Assembly: GCA_048213135.1 (NCBI GenBank)
Contig: PS015106.1
Location: 151,117 to 204,495, forward strand
Reading direction: 5' to 3'
DNA from: Reclinomonas americana ATCC 50394
Lineage: Eukaryota > Jakobida > Jakobea > Jakobida
Length of the DNA: 53,379 nt
The translations under genes were made by a program, and so were the position numbers. The notes under the pieces are model-generated. The model ran no database searches, had not been told where the DNA came from, and was given only the letters and a program-made list of their open reading frames with translations. Position 1 is the first letter of the stretch. Each line of letters starts with the position of its first letter. This document shows, one piece after another, positions 48,209-53,379 of this stretch.

Positions 48209-48860
48209 AAGGGAGGGAGGGAGTAGGAGGGGGAGTAGAGGGGGAGGAGAGAGAGAGAGAGAGGAAGAGGCAGGAAGGGATAGAGGAGCAGCAATGCTCT
48301 CTGTGAGACACATATCAAAGATGAGGCGCTGAGTGTTCATGCGCAAGCAGGTAGATACGCTCTGTGTGAGAGTGAGATTTGTTATCATCGAGATGAAGAG
48401 GAACAGGCACGCGCACGGAGAGCGAATGAGAGAGAGAGATATGTGCTGTGGGGCGACACAACAAGATGCCCTGTGAAACACTCCAAAGACGTTCACGCAG
48501 GCAGGGAGAGATGCTCTGCAAGAGAGCAAGATAAGATGAAGAAGAACAGCATGTGCGTGAGAGGGAAGTTGCAGAAAGTGTTGTACTCTTGTCGAACTCT
48601 GCGCAGAGAGCAATGAAGAAGAATGCGCACATGCACGCACACGCAGAGAGAGGGAGAAACTGCTGGAAGCGCTGCACTCCTGTGTCAACGTCTGCGCAGC
48701 CCTGCTCATCGAGAAAGAGAGCGATGACGACGAATGCGCACATGCACGCACACACAGAGAGAGAGAAGAGGCAATGCGCAACGCAGGATGATTCGTCATG
48801 CGAATTCAGAGTCGTGCCATCGTGTAGATGAAGAGGAACGGGCGTAGGCAGAGAGAGAGA
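48209..48860. repeat. Purine-rich DNA with diverged tandem copies, about 111 bp
   Basis: No gene is supported. The words GAATGCGCACATGCACGCAC at 48621 and 48732, each followed by a GA run, mark two diverged copies about 111 bp apart. Earlier, weaker copies are suggested by repeated GATGAAGAGGAACAGGC / GATGAAGAAGAACAGC words near 48390 and 48535. The minus-strand frame is CT-rich (Ser/Leu) and stays open because of composition. Confidence 0.6.
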
Positions 48861-49444
48861 NNNNNNNNNNNNNNNNNNNNNNNNNNNNNNNNNNNNNNNN
48901 NNNNNNNNNNNNNNNNNNNNNNNNNNNNNNNNNNNNNNNNNNNNNNNNNNNNNNNNNNNNNNNNNNNNNNNNNNNNNNNNNNNNNNNNNNNNNNNNNNNN
49001 NNNNNNNNNNNNNNNNNNNNNNNNNNNNNNNNNNNNNNNNNNNNNNNNNNNNNNNNNNNNNNNNNNNNNNNNNNNNNNNNNNNNNNNNNNNNNNNNNNNN
49101 NNNNNNNNNNNNNNNNNNNNNNNNNNNNNNNNNNNNNNNNNNNNNNNNNNNNNNNNNNNNNNNNNNNNNNNNNNNNNNNNNNNNNNNNNNNNNNNNNNNN
49201 NNNNNNNNNNNNNNNNNNNNNNNNNNNNNNNNNNNNNNNNNNNNNNNNNNNNNNNNNNNNNNNNNNNNNNNNNNNNNNNNNNNNNNNNNNNNNNNNNNNN
49301 NNNNNNNNNNNNNNNNNNNNNNNNNNNNNNNNNNNNNNNNNNNNNNNNNNNNNNNNNNNNNNNNNNNNNNNNNNNNNNNNNNNNNNNNNNNNNNNNNNNN
49401 NNNNNNNNNNNNNNNNNNNNNNNNNNNNNNNNNNNNNNNNNNNN
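48861..49444. other. Assembly gap (584 N)
   Basis: Lies between GA-rich DNA and a TCG/GT repeat. The 5' exons of the Ala-rich gene at 49576 may be hidden here. Confidence 0.99.
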
Positions 49445-49469
49445 TCGTCGTCGTGTCGTCGTCGTCTAG

Positions 49470-49566
<97 letters not shown>
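49470..49566. repeat. (GT)n microsatellite
   Basis: About 48 uninterrupted GT dinucleotides. It ends nine bases before a TAG acceptor, so it probably lies at the 3' end of an intron, where its GU-rich RNA would adjoin the splice site. Confidence 0.97.
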
Positions 49567-49567
<1 letters not shown>

Positions 49568-49575
49568 ATCTGTAG

Positions 49576-50476
49576 CCGCCGTGGGCATCAAGGGCACCGA
49601 CGCTCTGGTGGTCAATGCGCAACGCGGTGCCGTGCTTGCCTTCGGCTCGTCGGCACAGCTGGCCACGGCCGCTGCACGGAATGCAGTTTTCCAGTTGGCT
49701 GCTGCGGCCGGTGTGTTTCATTTCTTGACCTTGTCCGCGCTTTTCTTCGATGCCCATGTGCGCGATTGCAGAGGATGGCGCCGTGGCTTTGCCCGATGCT
49801 GATGCTCGCATGATCGGTGGCAAGTTTGTGGCTGTCGTTGACGGATCATCGGTGGCCGGCGGCTATGGGTGCGGCTGAGACGCAGACAGAGAGAGAGAGA
49901 GAGTGCTGTTGGAGATCATCATCTCATTCGTGCTGTGTGCAGCTACTCTGGCCTCTTCTGGTCCGACGCTGGTCTCTCGCGTGCCTGGATTGGTGCCGAG
50001 GGTGCATCAGTGGCCGCGCAGAGCGGTGCTGTGCTCAATCGCGACTCAGGTGCCGTGCAAGCCGCGGTGACTGCGGGCCAGGCCAATCTGGTGCCGAAGC
50101 CTGACGTGCGTTGTCACATGTTGCTTTTCCCTTTATTCCAGCATCTCATTCCTCGCGTATTCAGGCCGTGGTGTTTGTGTCGTCGGCCGCCAAGAAGAGT
50201 GGCCGTGTGGACTCGCAGGAGAAGCTGCTGTCGGTGCTGTTGGCACGGCCGGCGGTGCTGACAACGGATCCATTCCAGTTGTCTGCGGCACTGTGGTCCC
50301 GAGCGCAGGCCTCCAAAACACCACTTCTGGTGGTCAAGTCTAACGACGAGGTGGCCAACTTCTCAGGGATCGCCAACGCCACGGCCGACGTGAAGGAGAA
50401 CCCCGCCGCTGTGGAGGCTTTCCGAGGCGTTTTCCCGGCGCCGGCTCCACCAGCCGCCGATGCTGCCAAGAAGTAA
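49576..50476 (+). CDS. 3' part of an unrecognised Ala-rich protein
   Basis: Four exons are clear from frame and splice sites. They read AAVGIKGTDALVVNAQRGAV then AFGSSAQLATAAARNAVFQL; DGAVALPDADARMIGGKFVA then VVDGSSVAGGYG; YSGLFWSDAGLSRAWIGAEG then SVAAQSGAVLNRDSGAVQAA; and AVVFVSSAAKKSGRVDSQEK to the end PAPAPPAADAAKK. The stop is TAA 50474-50476. Introns are about 57-80 nt. The 5' end must lie in or before the (GT)n tract or the gap at 48861-49444. The mix of short hydrophobic strands and Ala/Gly turns suggests a compact alpha/beta fold. I do not recognise the family. Confidence 0.6.
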
Positions 50477-50580
50477 GCCTACAGCAGCAGCAGCAGCAGC
50501 AACAGCGTTGTGTCCTTGTATTCGCGTCCGGTGCACCCGCACCCCATTCTCTTCACATTAACAGTGAAAGTAACCTATGC

Positions 50581-51294
50581 TTTTCTCAAATGATACCTCT
50601 ATCGCGGCTGAGCGCCTTTAATCGCGCACTCAGCAACACAATTTGTTCACCCGGTCTCTTACTACGCACACACACACACACTCGCCGAGAGTTGCACACA
50701 CGCCACCACGCTCACACCCGCACAAAAACATAGAGGATACAGATTGCAGTGATGATGAACGAGGCGCCGCGCAGTTCGACACCTCCCGAGTCCCACATTT
50801 CTGCATGCCACGACCGGGTAAGCCAAGTGTGACACACATGCGAGTACACGAGATGGTGCATTCACTACTCACCCCCTCGTTTGAACATTTAACAACACAC
50901 ACACATACGACAGATAACGCAATGCATACACAAGAAGAAAAGCCAAGCAAAAAAAAGACATTCGTCGTCGTCGACTGCAAACATGGAGACAATAGAGAGA
51001 CTGCCGCGGATTACATAAAGTCTGTGTGTGGCAAGCAATCTGTGAGCACGAATCGCAGCACGGAACACGACGCAGCGTGCATCAAACAAACCATCGGGAT
51101 CCCAGTCTGCATAAGCAAGCATACACAAGGCGCAGAGTGAGACATCGAGTGACTGATATGTCTATCACAGACTCTCTGTCTTCCTTTCTCAAGAAAACGA
51201 TAAGAATGTTGCCCCCGTATAGTGCCAAGTATCCACGATAGAGCACATCATTGGCTTGGTATGGAGTGAATAAGAGCAGATCATTCTTGGCCAT
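50581..51294 (-). other. Possible small multi-exon membrane-protein gene
   Basis: Fragments on the minus strand look coding but I cannot join them with certainty. A frame from 51294 reads MAKNDLLLFTPYQANDVLYR then GYLALYGGNILIVFLRKEDR. A short exon after a CAG acceptor (about 50730-50815) reads MWDSGGVELRGASFIITAIC then ILYVFVR, a plausible TM helix. A possible last exon reads RPGEQIVLLSARLKAL then a stop near 50590. The rest of 50477-51390 is AC-rich with nothing clear. It may be one gene, two genes or chance. Confidence 0.25.
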
Positions 51295-51392
51295 CTAGGT
51301 CGCTGATAACCGCACTAACGAACGGCTGCCAGCTGATGAGAGGCCTCAACAGGGGGGAGAGAGAGAGACAGGGGGGGAAAGAAGGTGGGTTC

Positions 51393-51758
51393 TTGTTCAC
51401 ACCGTATCTCTTCTTCTCATTTCCTCACTCATGCACAACCTCTTTCTCCTCCTACTCACTTCAGCCAAAGGAGGTGGCCTCTTGCTCACACGATATCTCT
51501 TCATCTGTTTTCCTCTCTCATGTACATCCTCCTTCTCATTTCATCCTATTCTTCTGTTTCACAGAAGGGAGAAAGTGAGACAGGAGGTGGTCTCTTGTTC
51601 ACACAATATCTCCTCTTCTCCTTTCCTCTCTCATGCACATCCTCTTTCTCCTTCTTACCACCAGCCGATCCCCTTCCTGTTCTTCCCAATATCTCTTCTT
51701 CTCTTTCCCTTGTATCACTCTCTTTCTCCTCCTCTTCACTTCATCCTATTCCTCTGTA
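51393..51758. repeat. Degenerate CT-rich tandem repeat, about 90-115 bp period
   Basis: About four diverged copies. Each has a TTGCTCACA/TTGTTCACAC word, then ATATCTCTTC, CTCTCTCATG and ACATCCTCTTTCTCC words; the last copy has lost the start. The repeat runs up to the eRF1 stop codon, so it is probably in or beyond its 3' UTR. Confidence 0.7.
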
Positions 51759-53379
51759 TCACTCACCGTCGTCCTCCTCCTTGCCCGTAATCTCCAGATA
51801 CTCATTCAACTCCGTCAGGTCAATGGCATAGCGCAGAATACCACCAATGCCACCAAAGCCGCGCACAAACTGCGAGCCCTCCTGGCTGAGGTTGGTGACG
51901 AATTCGAGATGGCAACCGAACGTCTTGTATGCGATCGTCAGCCAGTCGGTCATTGGGTCCGAGTCGACGACCTCCAGGTGGGAACCTGCAGCACGAATAT
52001 TTTTTAGCCCCGACATTTTCTCTTCTCCAACACACAACACAAAACAAGTGACAACTCACCAGTCTCCGGGTCCACAAAGTGGCTCTCGTCCTTGGCCTGC
52101 TCGGGGGTGAGGAACTTGAACATTTCATCTGCAAGCGCAATTTAACAATCAGCATCGCGACATCACAACATCTCGTGACTCTCCCTCCTCTCACTAACCA
52201 CCACTGGCAGTGTTGCGCATGACATAGCGCGTGCACTCGAGGTTTTCCCACACAATCAGCGTCTCCACGGCGCCGAGTTCGAGTGCCTTGAGTGTGTCGG
52301 ATACACCAAACACGAACTTGTTCGTGTCTGCAGCACTATCCAGTCAGCAAGCGCACATTTCGCAAGACACAAGACACACGGCGCTTCGCTCAATCAAGAC
52401 CTTGGTGAATCTGCTCGAAGAAGTGATTGATCAACTTCTTCTCCTGCACAAACTTGACCGAGGACAATGATTCGGCAGCCAACTCAATGGCCTGGTTGAA
52501 GCCAGCCTCGCCACCGTACGCCACATCGACACTGCAAATGACCTTGCAGGCCAGGCGCGGATCAAACATGTCCGAGCCGCCCAATTCTGTCTTGAAGTCG
52601 GCCGAACCAGCCAACACCAGTCCCGACACATTCGCTCGGTCGTTGGCGATGAAGAGTTGCGTGGCACACTCGGCCACCTTGCGCAAGTAGTTGTGGCGCT
52701 TCTCCAGACGCAGACGGGCGAAACGCACGGCTGACTGACCACCACGACCGTGTTTCTGCAAATCGAACGAGTGATGAATTCACCTGCAAAGTAAATGGCG
52801 AGCGCGCGCGCGCGCGCACACACTCAGACCTTGGGCAGGTCGACGAGGAACTTGTGAATGACCTCGCGCGAGTTGCCACGCAGTGTACCAAACAGGCAGC
52901 CATTACCGTCCATCACTGCAGTAATCGATTGATCAGCAAGGACACGCATCCACCCCGGCTCTTGTGCACACAGCAACCCACCGATGAAGCCGAACGCCTG
53001 GTCGTCCACCAGCAGCTCCGACAGTGGCTCCGTGTGGAAGCGGTTGTCGCACAGGTACAGCGATGTGTTGATGGGCTTGAATGGTTCAAAGTCATACGTG
53101 ACCTTCTTCTCCTTGCCATCCTCGGTCAGCACCGTGCCGCAGTAGATCACCAAGCCGTTCGGCGGTGTCTGCTCGCCACCTTGGTGAGAGTGCTGCGCGA
53201 GGGCCAGTGCTCTAACAGCCATGCATGCACACAAACCTTGTTGTAGAGCTTCAGACGCTGCATCACAGATGTGATGGCATCGAGCACCGACTGACGATTC
53301 ACACGACTCTTGATGTTGGTGGCCGTGCCCTGCTCTTCGGAAAGCATCTTGTTTGCACGCGAGATCTGCCAGCACACAC
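51759..53379 (-). CDS. eRF1: Eukaryotic release factor 1 (5' end beyond the window)
   Basis: Recognises all three stop codons and triggers peptide release. Visible in order: [18 protein letters not shown] (the NIKS loop), YLCDNRF (the YxCxxxF motif), [28 protein letters not shown] (the GGQ motif), [71 protein letters not shown] and [18 protein letters not shown]. All three domains are present and the catalytic GGQ is intact. The decoding loop has Thr where most eRF1 proteins have Ser (TASNIKS). At least five short introns. I take the stop at 51759-51761 (DDGE, TGA), though the same bases form a GTGAGT donor, so one more short exon is possible. The first exon or exons lie beyond 53379. Confidence 0.93.

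Noticed and set aside
47102-49823. Long ORFs spanning the N gaps on both strands
   Set aside because: They are open only because N codons contain no stops. The flanking sequence is GA/CT or GT repeat.

Overview
The window is nuclear DNA from a eukaryote, probably a free-living unicellular protist; I cannot name the lineage. It is GC-rich and gene-dense (about 16-18 genes in 53 kb). Most genes are cut by many very short GT-AG introns (about 35-90 nt), and simple repeats (CT, GT, CGTA) are common. TGA, TAA and TAG all end recognisable proteins, so the code looks standard. The sequence is a draft scaffold with ten N-runs; four are 20-N placeholders.

Layout. 1-1440: CT and TCC repeats without a convincing gene. 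1441-2221 (+): small secreted Ala/Glu-rich protein. 2671-4038 (+): RING/TRAF-like zinc-finger protein with a CHORD-like C-terminus. 4583-6548 (-): G-protein alpha subunit, head to head with a Rab8-like GTPase (6625-7826, +). 7956-10281 (+): diacylglycerol kinase. 10341-15028 (+): long coiled-coil protein. 15036-15965 (-): SENP8/DEN1-type deneddylase, head to head with a ubiquitin-specific protease (16031-18630, +). 18690-20953 (-): two poorly understood genes. 21467-23369 (-): membrane-anchored FkbM-type methyltransferase, head to head with a TMEM260/DUF2723 protein (23449-26770, +). 26888-27748 (-): acidic secreted CxxC protein. 27974-42263 (-): what I read as one 14-kb receptor-like gene with signal peptide, many NHL repeats, Cys-pair Ig/IPT-like domains, about 16 FN3-like domains (12 nearly identical), an EGF-like piece, a TM helix and a Gln-rich tail. 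43203-45912 (-): WD40-coiled coil-IRAK/RLK-like kinase. 46154-47196 (+): mitochondrial-type pyridoxamine-oxidase-fold protein. 47200-49570: gaps and purine-rich repeats. 49576-50476 (+): 3' part of an unrecognised Ala-rich gene. 51759-53379 (-): eRF1, cut by the window end.

How the genes relate. Several pairs are divergent with 65-79 bp between start codons (G-alpha/Rab, deneddylase/USP, FkbM/TMEM260), which suggests shared promoters. Two such pairs make functional sense: two ubiquitin-family proteases, and two secretory-pathway modification enzymes. The likely TMEM260 mannosyltransferase lies near a receptor-like gene whose ectodomain contains IPT-like domains, the kind of substrate known for animal TMEM260.

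The most unusual signals are: (i) a recurrent 5' splice site, GTTGCG, at 13 introns in seven genes, each supported by restored reading frame or family motifs; (ii) the giant receptor-like gene with a homogenised intronless FN3-like array and a repeated hydrophobic motif in its tail; (iii) the WD40-kinase fusion with nearly identical WD repeats; and (iv) an eRF1 with TATNIKS instead of TASNIKS. All gene models are hand-spliced, so exon edges not specifically discussed are approximate.
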